From positions 1 through 5,658 of the forward strand of contig SFEK01000154.1 of the NCBI GenBank assembly GCA_004557285.1: a stretch of 5,658 nucleotides of DNA, read 5' to 3'. How positions within the stretch are numbered: position 1 is the stretch's first letter; each line of letters opens with the position of its first letter. The notes beneath the pieces are model-generated. The model ran no database searches, had not been told where the DNA came from, and saw only the letters and a program-made list of their open reading frames with translations. The stretch is from Bacteroidales bacterium. GTDB lineage: Bacteria; Bacteroidota; Bacteroidia; Bacteroidales; Bacteroidaceae. Positions 1 through 5,658 of this stretch are shown here, piece by piece. The position numbers were made by a program, and so were the translations under genes.

Positions 1-1
1 G

Positions 2-178
2 CAGATAGAGAAGTTGTCGATACTTAAACCCTACTCTTTCGTGCTTGAAGACGAGGAAAAGGAAAACGTGGCTGAGTTATTTGTGGTAGATGACGACACG
101 GTGATTATCGACCCGGAACTTATGAAGGATCTAGACAAAGACCTTGACGATTTCCTCGAAAAGTTACTGAAAGAGTAA
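2..178 (+). CDS. C-terminal end of an unidentified acidic protein (5' partial)
   Basis: An open frame enters from the left edge (first full codon at base 2) and ends at TAA 176-178, giving the last 58 residues of a protein whose start lies outside the window. The fragment has a short hydrophobic, strand-like part (KLSILKPYSFVLED near its start, ELFVVDDDTVIID in the middle) and ends in a very acidic, probably helical tail rich in Asp, Glu, Lys and Leu (KDLDKDLDDFLEKLLKE). It shows no catalytic motif, membrane segment or cysteine pattern. The alternation of hydrophobic and charged residues and the clean stop support real coding. It is the only plus-strand gene and converges on the RNA methyltransferase gene, so it belongs to a different transcript. 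I do not recognise the family; a small cytosolic protein is my guess from composition only. Confidence 0.7.
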   Translation, partial: QIEKLSILKPYSFVLEDEEKENVAELFVVDDDTVIIDPELMKDLDKDLDDFLEKLLKE

Positions 179-192
179 ATTCAACATTCAAC
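179..192. repeat. Two tandem copies of ATTCAAC filling the convergent gap
   Basis: The 14 bases between the stop of the plus-strand gene (178) and the stop of the minus-strand methyltransferase gene (193) are exactly two copies of the 7-mer ATTCAAC (179-185 and 186-192). No GC-rich hairpin with a T-run is visible here, so neither gene has an obvious intrinsic terminator at this junction. The duplication may be chance or a small slippage event; no function is claimed. Confidence 0.6.
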
Positions 193-993
193 TTATAATT
201 TCCTCAATTCCCAGAAAGTGACTGCGGCAGCGGCGGCTACATTTAGAGAATCTACGGAATGGGACATGGGGATGCGCACCACGTAATCGGCGGAATTTAT
301 CACGTGGGCGGGCAGTCCGTCGCCTTCTGTCCCCATTATGACAGCCAAACGCTCTATTGTCTTCAGTTCCGGATAATCAAGTGGAATGGAATTGTCGCTT
401 AACGCCATGGCGGCAGTCTTAAAGCCGTATTTGGAAAGGCTCTGCACCGGCTCGTCAAGCCATGTCCAAGGCACAAGAAACACACTTCCCATCGACACCC
501 TTACGGCTCGACGGTTGAGCGGGTCGCATGAGTCGCGGGTGAGCAGCACGCCATCGATGCCGAGTGCAGCCGCCGAACGGAAAATGGCACCAATATTTGT
601 GGTGTCGCATACAGCGTCGATCACCACGACCCTACAAGCATTGCGGCAAACATCATCGACAGTGGGAAGATGAGGGCGACGCATAGCACAGAGCACACCA
701 CGGGTGAGAGTATACCCAGTGAGCGAGGCAAGAAGGTGACGGTCGCCGGTGTAGATTGGGATATCACCACAACGCGAGATGATGCCGGCGGCATCGCCAT
801 TGATATGACGTCGTTCGCAAAGCAGCGATAAAGGCTGATAGCCGCTGTCAAGGGCAACCTTTATAACCTTAGGACTCTCAACGATAAACACACCACCGTC
901 AGCCATCTGCGATTGCCGCAGCTGGGCTTCGGTGAGAGAATGATATACTTCTATGCCTTGCTGGTCGAGCGAGGTAATTTCCACCAAATTCAT
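193..993 (-). CDS. TrmH/SpoU-family RNA 2'-O-methyltransferase
   Basis: This 266-residue protein is a SPOUT-superfamily enzyme that transfers methyl from S-adenosylmethionine to a ribose 2'-OH in tRNA or rRNA. The three family motifs are present in order. Motif 1 is NIGAIFRSA at residues 133-141, with the conserved Asn and Arg. Motif 2 is VIMGTEGDGL at 218-227. Motif 3 is IPMSHSVDSLNVAAAAAV at 241-258. Together they form the trefoil-knot cofactor site. About 105 residues precede the catalytic domain, which fits the small N-terminal substrate-binding domain of RlmB/TrmH-like members, and the length is normal for the family. The ATG at 993-991 begins 3 bases after the acyltransferase stop, so the two are probably co-transcribed and translationally coupled. 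It is the last gene of the run. The modified nucleotide (for example 23S G2251 as in RlmB, or a tRNA position) cannot be read from sequence, so no symbol is given. Confidence 0.93.
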   Translation of the reverse strand: MNLVEITSLDQQGIEVYHSLTEAQLRQSQMADGGVFIVESPKVIKVALDSGYQPLSLLCERRHINGDAAGIISRCGDIPIYTGDRHLLASLTGYTLTRGVLCAMRRPHLPTVDDVCRNACRVVVIDAVCDTTNIGAIFRSAAALGIDGVLLTRDSCDPLNRRAVRVSMGSVFLVPWTWLDEPVQSLSKYGFKTAAMALSDNSIPLDYPELKTIERLAVIMGTEGDGLPAHVINSADYVVRIPMSHSVDSLNVAAAAAVTFWELRKL

Positions 994-996
994 AAC

Positions 997-1755
997 TTAC
1001 TGATCCGGATTTTCAACATATCCCTGATATTCAGGCACGAGAGAGCTCATCACGGAGTCGTAGCTCTGGTGCATGATGGCTTGTATATTTCGCGGTCCCT
1101 TATCCACTGGATAAATGGGCTGGTGAATAGTGAGCGAGAGCGGATGCCAGTTTGCAAAGTGCCAGTCTCTTGTGCGTGGCATGATGTTGAACGAACCATT
1201 GATGGTAATGGGCACTACCGGCAGCTGCAATTCGTCGGCGAGCATGAACGCACCTTTCTTAAACACGCCCATATGTCCTGTAAACGACCGTGAACCTTCC
1301 GGAAAGACCACGACGCTCATTCCGCTCGACAGTGTTTTCCTTGCCGTGTCGTAAGTCTCCTTCACCTTGCTTGGTCCGCGTTTGTCCACGAATATCTGAT
1401 GTGACTTTTTGCATGCGTATCCCACGAATGGAATTTTTTTCAATTGCCATTTCATCATCCATTTAAAGTTGCGGCAGAGGAAACCGTAGATGAGAAATAT
1501 GTCGAACGCACCCTGATGGTTTGCAACAAACACGTAAGAATGTCCTTTTTCCAAATTCTCCTTTCCCTCCACCTTCACCGGCAGAAGAAATATACGTGTG
1601 ATAATCCATCCCCAGACGTGTCCGGGATAATATCCCCAAAAATGTCCGTTACCTAGAGTGCATCCTATGGTAATGACGAGTGTTGTAAGGATGGTGGCGA
1701 CTATAATTACCGGCACTGCCACCAACAACTGGTAGATGTAATAGATGTATTTCAT
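997..1755 (-). CDS. plsC: PlsC-type 1-acyl-sn-glycerol-3-phosphate acyltransferase
   Basis: This 252-residue membrane-associated enzyme probably adds the second acyl chain to lysophosphatidic acid to make phosphatidic acid, the precursor of membrane phospholipids. An N-terminal hydrophobic segment (about residues 7-33) would anchor it in the inner membrane. The acyltransferase blocks are in order: NHQGAFD at 79-85 (the HX4D catalytic pair H80 and D85), IFVDKRG at 121-127 (block II, with the basic residue), FPEGSRS at 151-157 (block III, phosphate-binding Glu and Arg, with Ser where Thr is commoner), and VVPITINGS at 180-188 (block IV). Length is normal. The ATG at 1755-1753 is one base past the stop of the phosphoesterase gene, suggesting coupled translation. 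Other LPLAT members, such as acyltransferases for lysolipid recycling or ornithine lipids, share these blocks, so the exact acceptor is an inference. Confidence 0.88.
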   Translation of the reverse strand: MKYIYYIYQLLVAVPVIIVATILTTLVITIGCTLGNGHFWGYYPGHVWGWIITRIFLLPVKVEGKENLEKGHSYVFVANHQGAFDIFLIYGFLCRNFKWMMKWQLKKIPFVGYACKKSHQIFVDKRGPSKVKETYDTARKTLSSGMSVVVFPEGSRSFTGHMGVFKKGAFMLADELQLPVVPITINGSFNIMPRTRDWHFANWHPLSLTIHQPIYPVDKGPRNIQAIMHQSYDSVMSSLVPEYQGYVENPDQ

Positions 1756-1756
1756 A

Positions 1757-2968
1757 TTATATTTTTTTATTGGATTTCCTAAGCGTTATCACCACTATCT
1801 CTCCTGGCACTCCAAACCGGAAAGGGATGAATCCTCCCATGCCTGTGGAGACGTTGATGGCACGGCTGCCTTCGTAGAACATGCCGCCCCACTCTCTATA
1901 GATTAGCTGTACGGGACTCCAGCCAAAGATGGAGAACTGCATGGCATGTGTATGACCGCTGAGTGTCAGCTGGACATTGCTCTGTGGAAGTATCTTGCGT
2001 CGCCATGCCGTAGGATCGTGCTGCAGCATGATAACGAAAGCCTTACTGTCTACACCTTTCAGCGTGGCGGATACATTGCCATTCTGGGGAAAATGAACGC
2101 CGTCGCCGTCGTTGGCCATTCCAGCAATTACGATGGAGTCGTTGGCGCGGCATATGGAATGGTGTTCGTTAACTAACAGTCGCCAGCCCATCTGCTTCTC
2201 AAGACTCATGGTCTCACGCTCGTTAGCCAAACGGGTGGAAGGGTCGGCATTGATATAGTTTGAGTAGTCGTGATTGCCTAGCACGGAGTACACTCCGTCT
2301 ACGGCCTTTAGAGACGATAGAGTCTTAAGATGAGGATATATCTCTTGGGGCTCGCGGTTCTGCAGGTCGCCGGTAAAGACGATGGCATCAGCACGCTGGG
2401 CGTTGATACTGTCAACAAACTGTTGCAGCAGGTGCTGGCGTGAGGCATCGTAGGTTCCCACATGTGCGTCTGAGAAGTGTACTATACGGTAGCCATCGAA
2501 AGATGCAGGCAGCAGCGCCGACCGATATTCTACGTGTCGCACTTTTACCTGTGAAAAGCCTGTCGTACAACCATATACTGCAACATACCAAATAGCGGCA
2601 ACCAAAATGAAGCCGACTATTCGTCCGTAATTGCGCGGCTGATGATGTGTTCTTTTAGTCACAGTCCTAATGGTGCGGCTTGTGATATGACCGAGGAATG
2701 TACACAGCGCATATATAGCCTTTGGCACCACGATTGTAGCAAGCAGAAAGAGATAAGTATTCATCAACGAGAAGTCGCGCGGCGCAAAGTCTTTCGACAT
2801 GACAAGAGCCACCGTTGCGACAATCATCAGCAGCGATGGCAGCAGTAGCAATACACACCTTACCTTTCTCACCTTTTTGTCGGCCTTGCTTATTACATAT
2901 CGTCTGAAAAGCCAAGTGTCTGACAGTATTATTGCCAATAATATCGGTATGAATATTTTTGTTATCAT
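1757..2968 (-). CDS. Membrane-anchored calcineurin-like metallophosphoesterase (YkuE-like)
   Basis: This 403-residue protein has an N-terminal membrane part and a C-terminal two-metal phosphoesterase domain. Hydrophobic segments lie near residues 4-20, 38-57, 70-92 and 116-134. The catalytic domain starts near 158 and carries the full motif set: SDAH at 166-169, GDLQNR at 200-205, GNHD at 231-234, the His of LQHDP at 317, and GHTH at 338-341. It ends with a family-typical glycine-rich stretch (NVSTGMGGFIPFRFG). All expected metal ligands appear present, so it should be active. Relatives include Bacillus YkuE and chlamydial LpxG, which cleaves UDP-diacylglucosamine in lipid A synthesis; the substrate here is unknown. 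Its ATG (2968-2966) overlaps the TGA of the upstream MetH-activation gene by four bases, and plsC starts one base after its own stop. The neighbouring lipid enzyme makes a lipid or cell-wall substrate plausible but unproven. Confidence 0.9.
   Translation of the reverse strand: MITKIFIPILLAIILSDTWLFRRYVISKADKKVRKVRCVLLLLPSLLMIVATVALVMSKDFAPRDFSLMNTYLFLLATIVVPKAIYALCTFLGHITSRTIRTVTKRTHHQPRNYGRIVGFILVAAIWYVAVYGCTTGFSQVKVRHVEYRSALLPASFDGYRIVHFSDAHVGTYDASRQHLLQQFVDSINAQRADAIVFTGDLQNREPQEIYPHLKTLSSLKAVDGVYSVLGNHDYSNYINADPSTRLANERETMSLEKQMGWRLLVNEHHSICRANDSIVIAGMANDGDGVHFPQNGNVSATLKGVDSKAFVIMLQHDPTAWRRKILPQSNVQLTLSGHTHAMQFSIFGWSPVQLIYREWGGMFYEGSRAINVSTGMGGFIPFRFGVPGEIVVITLRKSNKKI
2965..2968 (-). other. 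ATGA stop/start overlap
   Basis: On the minus strand ATGA (2968-2965) contains both the start codon of the phosphoesterase gene and the TGA stop of the MetH-activation gene. Such overlaps usually couple translation of the second gene to the first. It also fixes the phosphoesterase start, since no good alternative with a spacer is needed. Confidence 0.8.
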
Positions 2969-3780
2969 GTCTCTCTCGTTATCGGATTAAGAAACTTTTT
3001 CATTATTTCCATAGGCACTCCCCGTCGGAGCGCGTAGTCGGCGAGTTGGTCTTGGCCTATGGCTCCAATACTGAAATAGCGGGCTTGTGGATGGGCCATC
3101 ATCAGTCCGCTTACGGAGGCATGCGGTTTCATTGCCCCGTTTTGTGTGAGCCTCACTCCTATGTCTGCGAAGTGAAGTATGTTGTCGAGCACAAAGTTTA
3201 GGCTGGCGTCGGGCAGAGAGGGATAGCCCACGGCGGGGCGTATGCCTTGGAATTTCTCCGCATGCAACTCTTCGATGGTGAGTTGCTCGCAGGGAGCATA
3301 ACCCCAGTAGATTCGGCGCACCTCCTCGTGCATTTTCTCTGCCGTGGCCTCTGCAAGGCGGTCGGCTATGAGCTGCATCATCATACGTTCGAAGTCGTCA
3401 GAGGCATATTCTGTCTCAAGGCGTATGTCTACTGATGTGACAAAAATCCCCATGGTATCTGCAATGCCTTGTTGAATGGGACGAATGAAGTCGGCGAGAC
3501 AGAGGCATGGGGCTGTGTCGCCCTGTGGTTTCTGCTGGCGCAACATGGGCAGACGATGTCCGGAGAAAAGGATGTCGTCACCATCGCTGTTTGCGTCGCC
3601 AATGGCAAAGAGGGCGTAGGTGTGGTGGTCGGATTCGAGGTCTCTCATCCTTTGCACTGCCTGGTGCCGAAGCCGCTGTTGCTCGTCGTGGTCTTTCACT
3701 TGCCATGCATGATAGAAATATGCCCAATTTATGTATGGCAGTACTTCGCTGATGCGGTATGTGAGGCGTTGTCTGTTCAT
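2965..3780 (-). CDS. Stand-alone MetH activation-domain protein (cobalamin-dependent methionine synthase reactivation)
   Basis: This 271-residue protein matches, over nearly its whole length, the C-terminal activation domain of cobalamin-dependent methionine synthase MetH. That domain binds S-adenosylmethionine and helps return oxidised cob(II)alamin to the active form. Recognisable elements in order are YINWAYFYHAW (16-26), CLADFI (94-99), ADRLAEATAEKMHEEV (139-154), YWGYAP (158-163), GIRPAVGYPSLPD (179-191), LTQNGAMKPHASVSGL (211-226) and QDQLADYALRRG (243-254). From memory of the E. coli protein, E144 aligns with Glu1097 and R181 with Arg1134, both S-adenosylmethionine contacts. N18 sits where E. 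coli has Asp946. No methyltransferase, folate or cobalamin-binding domain is attached, so it must act in trans on a MetH encoded elsewhere, as proposed for the separate protein of Thermotoga maritima. The ATG at 3780 lies 12 bases after the pyrC stop, with a weak AAGG before it. There is no sign of truncation. Confidence 0.9.
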   Translation of the reverse strand: MNRQRLTYRISEVLPYINWAYFYHAWQVKDHDEQQRLRHQAVQRMRDLESDHHTYALFAIGDANSDGDDILFSGHRLPMLRQQKPQGDTAPCLCLADFIRPIQQGIADTMGIFVTSVDIRLETEYASDDFERMMMQLIADRLAEATAEKMHEEVRRIYWGYAPCEQLTIEELHAEKFQGIRPAVGYPSLPDASLNFVLDNILHFADIGVRLTQNGAMKPHASVSGLMMAHPQARYFSIGAIGQDQLADYALRRGVPMEIMKKFLNPITRET

Positions 3781-3792
3781 TTGCCTTAACTA

Positions 3793-5017
3793 TTACTCCC
3801 TGAATCTCACGGCTTCCGCCGCATTGGTGTCTACGATATGACCGTCGGCAAATACTGTTTTTCCGTTGCAGAAGGTGCGCTCTACTCTCCACGAGAAGGT
3901 GTGTCCCTCGAATGGTGTCCATCCGCATTTGCTCATTACATTGTCGGCTTTCACTGTCCATGGTTCCACCTTACGCACCATCACAAGATCGGCCTTATAT
4001 CCTTTTCTTATGAAGCCGCGTTTTGACACGTTGAATATCTTTGCCGGATTGTGACACATGAGTTCCACAAGTCGTTCCATGCTTATCACACCTTGGTCGA
4101 GGAGTTCGAGCATAGAGAGCAATGAGTATTGTATCGAGGGCATGCCAGAGGCGGCTTTGGCAGCACCTCCTAGTTTGTCGGATAGCAGGTGAGGCGCATG
4201 GTCGGTGGCCACAACGCTAATTCTGCCATCGGCAAGCGCCTTACGCAGCTCGGCCTGGTCTTCGGCTGTCTTTATAGACGGGTTCACCTTTATGAGTGTG
4301 CCGAGCCGGGCATAGTCGCGGTCATTAAACATCAGATGTCCTATCACAGCTTCGGTTGTGATATTTTTGTCGTCCGGCCGCAACAGATTCAGTTCCTCTC
4401 GAGTGGAGATGTGTGCCAAATGCAGCTGTGTGCCATGCCGGCGTGCCATATCCACTGCAACCTTTGAACATTCCACGCAAGCCTCACGGCTACGTATCTC
4501 CGGATGGTGTGTCATATCAGGATCGTTGCCGTAGAGTCGTTTTGCTTCTGCCATGTTGGCATTGATTATGGCAGTGTCTTCACAATGTGTCATTATGGGC
4601 ATGTTGGCAGTGGCGAATATTTGGTCGAGGGTTTGTTTCTTGTCCACAAGCATATTGCCTTTCACGCCTTGCTATGTCGAACTTCTGCATCAGCGCATCC
4701 ACTGAGGTGGTTTGAGGCACTGTGTTTGGCATGTCAAAATATGTGGTGACTCCTCCTGCGGCAGCAGCTCTCGACTCTGTCGCGATGTCTGCTTTTTGTG
4801 TCAGTCCGGGCTGGCGGAAATGCACGTGGTCGTCGATGACACCAGGCAAAAGGAAACAGCCCGTGGCATCCACTACATTAATGTCGTGAGTTGCCTTGGG
4901 CTGTTGGTCTGTAGCTTCCTTACCGATGTAACATATAACGTCTTCGTTTATCAAGACGTCAATATTTTCTATTACCCCGTCGGTTACGACGGTGGCATTC
5001 TTTATCAGTGTGGTCAT
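3793..5017 (-). pseudogene. pyrC: Dihydroorotase, broken by frameshift and internal deletion
   Basis: Dihydroorotase closes carbamoyl-aspartate to dihydroorotate in pyrimidine synthesis. The front half starts at ATG 5017 and carries GVIDDHVHFRQPG (residues 59-71; metal ligands H64 and H66, substrate Arg R68) and the DMPNT loop (95-99). It stays on family pattern to KFDIARRE (about residue 119), then runs out of frame to a stop at 4580. The rest lies one frame over, down to TAA 3793. It resumes at GNMLVDKK and keeps THCED, LHLAHIST and ATDHAPH, with the His and Asp metal ligands, plus the family's usual C-terminus. Together the halves give about 400 residues, against roughly 440-450 expected. 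The missing part includes most of the GVK-x-FMGSST segment, whose Lys is taken to be the carboxylated metal bridge by analogy with related amidohydrolases. The back half could start at GTG 4665 or ATG 4653 but would lack the HxH metal site. A functional enzyme is therefore unlikely as written; a recent mutation and an assembly error are both possible. Confidence 0.88.
4659..4672 (-). other. Junction of the pyrC lesion
   Basis: On the minus strand the bases read GCAAGGCGTGAAAG. In the upstream frame they encode A-R-R-E, the expected continuation of KFDIARRE. In the downstream frame the same bases read G-V-K (4668-4660), directly followed by GNML, with an upstream stop (TAG 4674-4672). The family normally has GVK, about seven more residues (FMGSST type), then GNML. 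The G-V-K may be chance, or a trace of short sequence similarity between the two ends of the deletion. A frame change is required here whichever reading is chosen. Confidence 0.7.
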
Positions 5018-5038
5018 TACTTATAAAATGAAGTATGT

Positions 5039-5658
5039 TTACTTTATTGAGTCGGCTTTTTGTTGGATTACCGTAGGCAGATTGTTGACTCTGGTAGTGT
5101 CGGCAACAACAGGTTTTGCCGGCGATCCATCAGGTTCCAATCCTTGCATTCTTGCCTCGTTTTCAGTGGCGGTCTTGTAATAGTCGCTTACGTAAGGGTC
5201 GTTTTTGAACTTCTCCGTTGCCTTGCTCATGATATCCTCTATCTGCGGTGTGAGTATTGGGTATTGGTATCCGCTCGTGATCATCATGAACACACCTGGA
5301 CCGAGCACGTTGTCAAAGTTCTCGATAATAAAAGATGTGACGAGTTGGTCTTCTTCCTTTGCTATTTTCTCTGCTTCGATACTGAGTTTTTGATTTATCT
5401 CGTCTTCATCGATGCCTTCAAGCATCATTTGGCTTTGTTTGTGTGCGAGCTCGTTCATGCGGTTGTCGAGCTGGCTGTGCTTGTCGATAAAGTCGTAGAG
5501 TTTTTCGTTGAGTGGTGTTCCGCCAACCTTTTGGCTTGCATTGTCAATTTTAATTACTATCTCACCTTCCTCCAATACCACAGGCATAATACTTTGGTCA
5601 TCCATAAAAAGATTGGCCATACGCACAGTGTCGAGAGTTCCCGTGAAGTGGAATTGTC
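5039..5658 (-). CDS. DUF4369-like Bacteroidota protein (N-terminus outside window)
   Basis: The frame is open to the right edge and stops at TAA 5041-5039, giving the last 205 residues. A GTG at 5626 could be read as a start, but the ten codons before it (QFHFTGTLDT) are in frame and continue the typical beta-strand pattern of a DUF4369 domain (F-F-G-T-x-D followed by VRMANLFMDD and VVLEEGEIVIKID), so the true start lies beyond the window. After this beta-rich part come a charged helical region of about 110 residues (KLYDFIDKHSQLDNRMNEL onward, with NFDNVLGPGVFMM in the middle) and a low-complexity Pro/Ala/Thr tail ending QQKADSIK. DUF4369 proteins are often envelope lipoproteins, and some carry a thioredoxin-like domain; no CxxC motif is seen here. 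Signal peptide and lipobox cannot be checked. The gene lies 21 bases upstream of pyrC and is probably co-transcribed. Molecular function is unknown. Confidence 0.75.
   Translation of the reverse strand, partial: QFHFTGTLDTVRMANLFMDDQSIMPVVLEEGEIVIKIDNASQKVGGTPLNEKLYDFIDKHSQLDNRMNELAHKQSQMMLEGIDEDEINQKLSIEAEKIAKEEDQLVTSFIIENFDNVLGPGVFMMITSGYQYPILTPQIEDIMSKATEKFKNDPYVSDYYKTATENEARMQGLEPDGSPAKPVVADTTRVNNLPTVIQQKADSIK

Noticed and set aside
386..673. Open frame of 95 codons on the plus strand
   Set aside because: It is fully antisense to the catalytic domain of the RNA methyltransferase, has a composition typical of a shadow frame and shows no recognisable motif.
913..1293. Open frame of 126 codons on the plus strand spanning the methyltransferase/plsC junction
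   Set aside because: It is antisense to two confidently identified genes, lacks domain signal and would need to overlap both of them.
3469..3789. Open frame of 106 codons on the plus strand
   Set aside because: It is antisense to the well-conserved N-terminal half of the MetH-activation protein; its hydrophobic look follows from the complementary codons.
3578..3961. Open frame of 127 codons on the minus strand crossing the pyrC/MetH-activation boundary
   Set aside because: It overlaps two genes in another frame, is Arg-rich in the manner of out-of-frame translation and has no motif.
3793..5017. Reading pyrC as two separate genes or as programmed frameshifting
   Set aside because: The halves carry complementary parts of one active site and a family segment of about 30-37 residues is missing, which frameshifting alone cannot restore. 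No slippery sequence with a stable downstream structure was evident.
4712..5026. Open frame of 104 codons on the plus strand
   Set aside because: It is antisense to the conserved front half of pyrC, including the HxH region.
5015..5037. Imperfect inverted repeat around the pyrC start (CATTACTT and AAGTATG arms)
   Set aside because: The arms are short, AT-rich and need a bulge; this is expected by chance in a 21-base AT-rich gap and is not a convincing attenuator or operator.
1..5658. A hidden new defence, mobile or RNA-based system
   Set aside because: Nearly all bases belong to recognisable housekeeping genes. I saw no transposase, integrase, long terminal repeats, CRISPR-like spacing, tRNA or riboswitch-like region in either strand.

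Overview
The window looks like a chromosomal housekeeping segment from a Bacteroidota species, most likely Prevotella or a close relative. The reasons are a DUF4369-type protein (a family largely confined to this phylum), a dihydroorotase of the Bacteroidota PyrC type, a stand-alone methionine synthase activation protein, and the lack of strong Shine-Dalgarno sequences before tightly packed genes. The genus is an inference from protein flavour; no 16S or other marker is present.

Layout: the left edge (2-178) holds the 3' end of a plus-strand gene for an acidic protein I cannot name. It converges, across only 14 bases, on a minus-strand run that fills the rest of the window. In transcription order (right to left) that run is: a DUF4369-like protein cut by the right edge (5658-5039); dihydroorotase pyrC, broken by a frameshift and internal deletion (5017-3793); a stand-alone MetH activation-domain protein (3780-2965); a membrane-anchored calcineurin-like phosphoesterase (2968-1757); a PlsC-type acyltransferase (1755-997); and a TrmH/SpoU-family RNA methyltransferase (993-193). 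Gaps are 21, 12, -4, 1 and 3 bases, so the six genes are probably one operon. Its promoter would lie beyond the right edge.

Functionally the run mixes pyrimidine synthesis, cobalamin-dependent methionine synthesis, membrane lipid and envelope work, and RNA modification. This looks like growth-linked housekeeping, not one pathway. The phosphoesterase and acyltransferase are the only adjacent pair that could plausibly share a lipid substrate class.

The most notable point is the pyrC lesion at about 4659-4672. The two halves are in different frames and roughly 30-37 residues of the expected protein are absent, including the segment around the metal-bridging lysine. Both halves otherwise look conserved, so this is either a very recent mutation or an assembly/sequencing error. 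I found no mobile element, CRISPR array, RNA gene or new defence-like system. There is no gene-free stretch longer than 21 bases.
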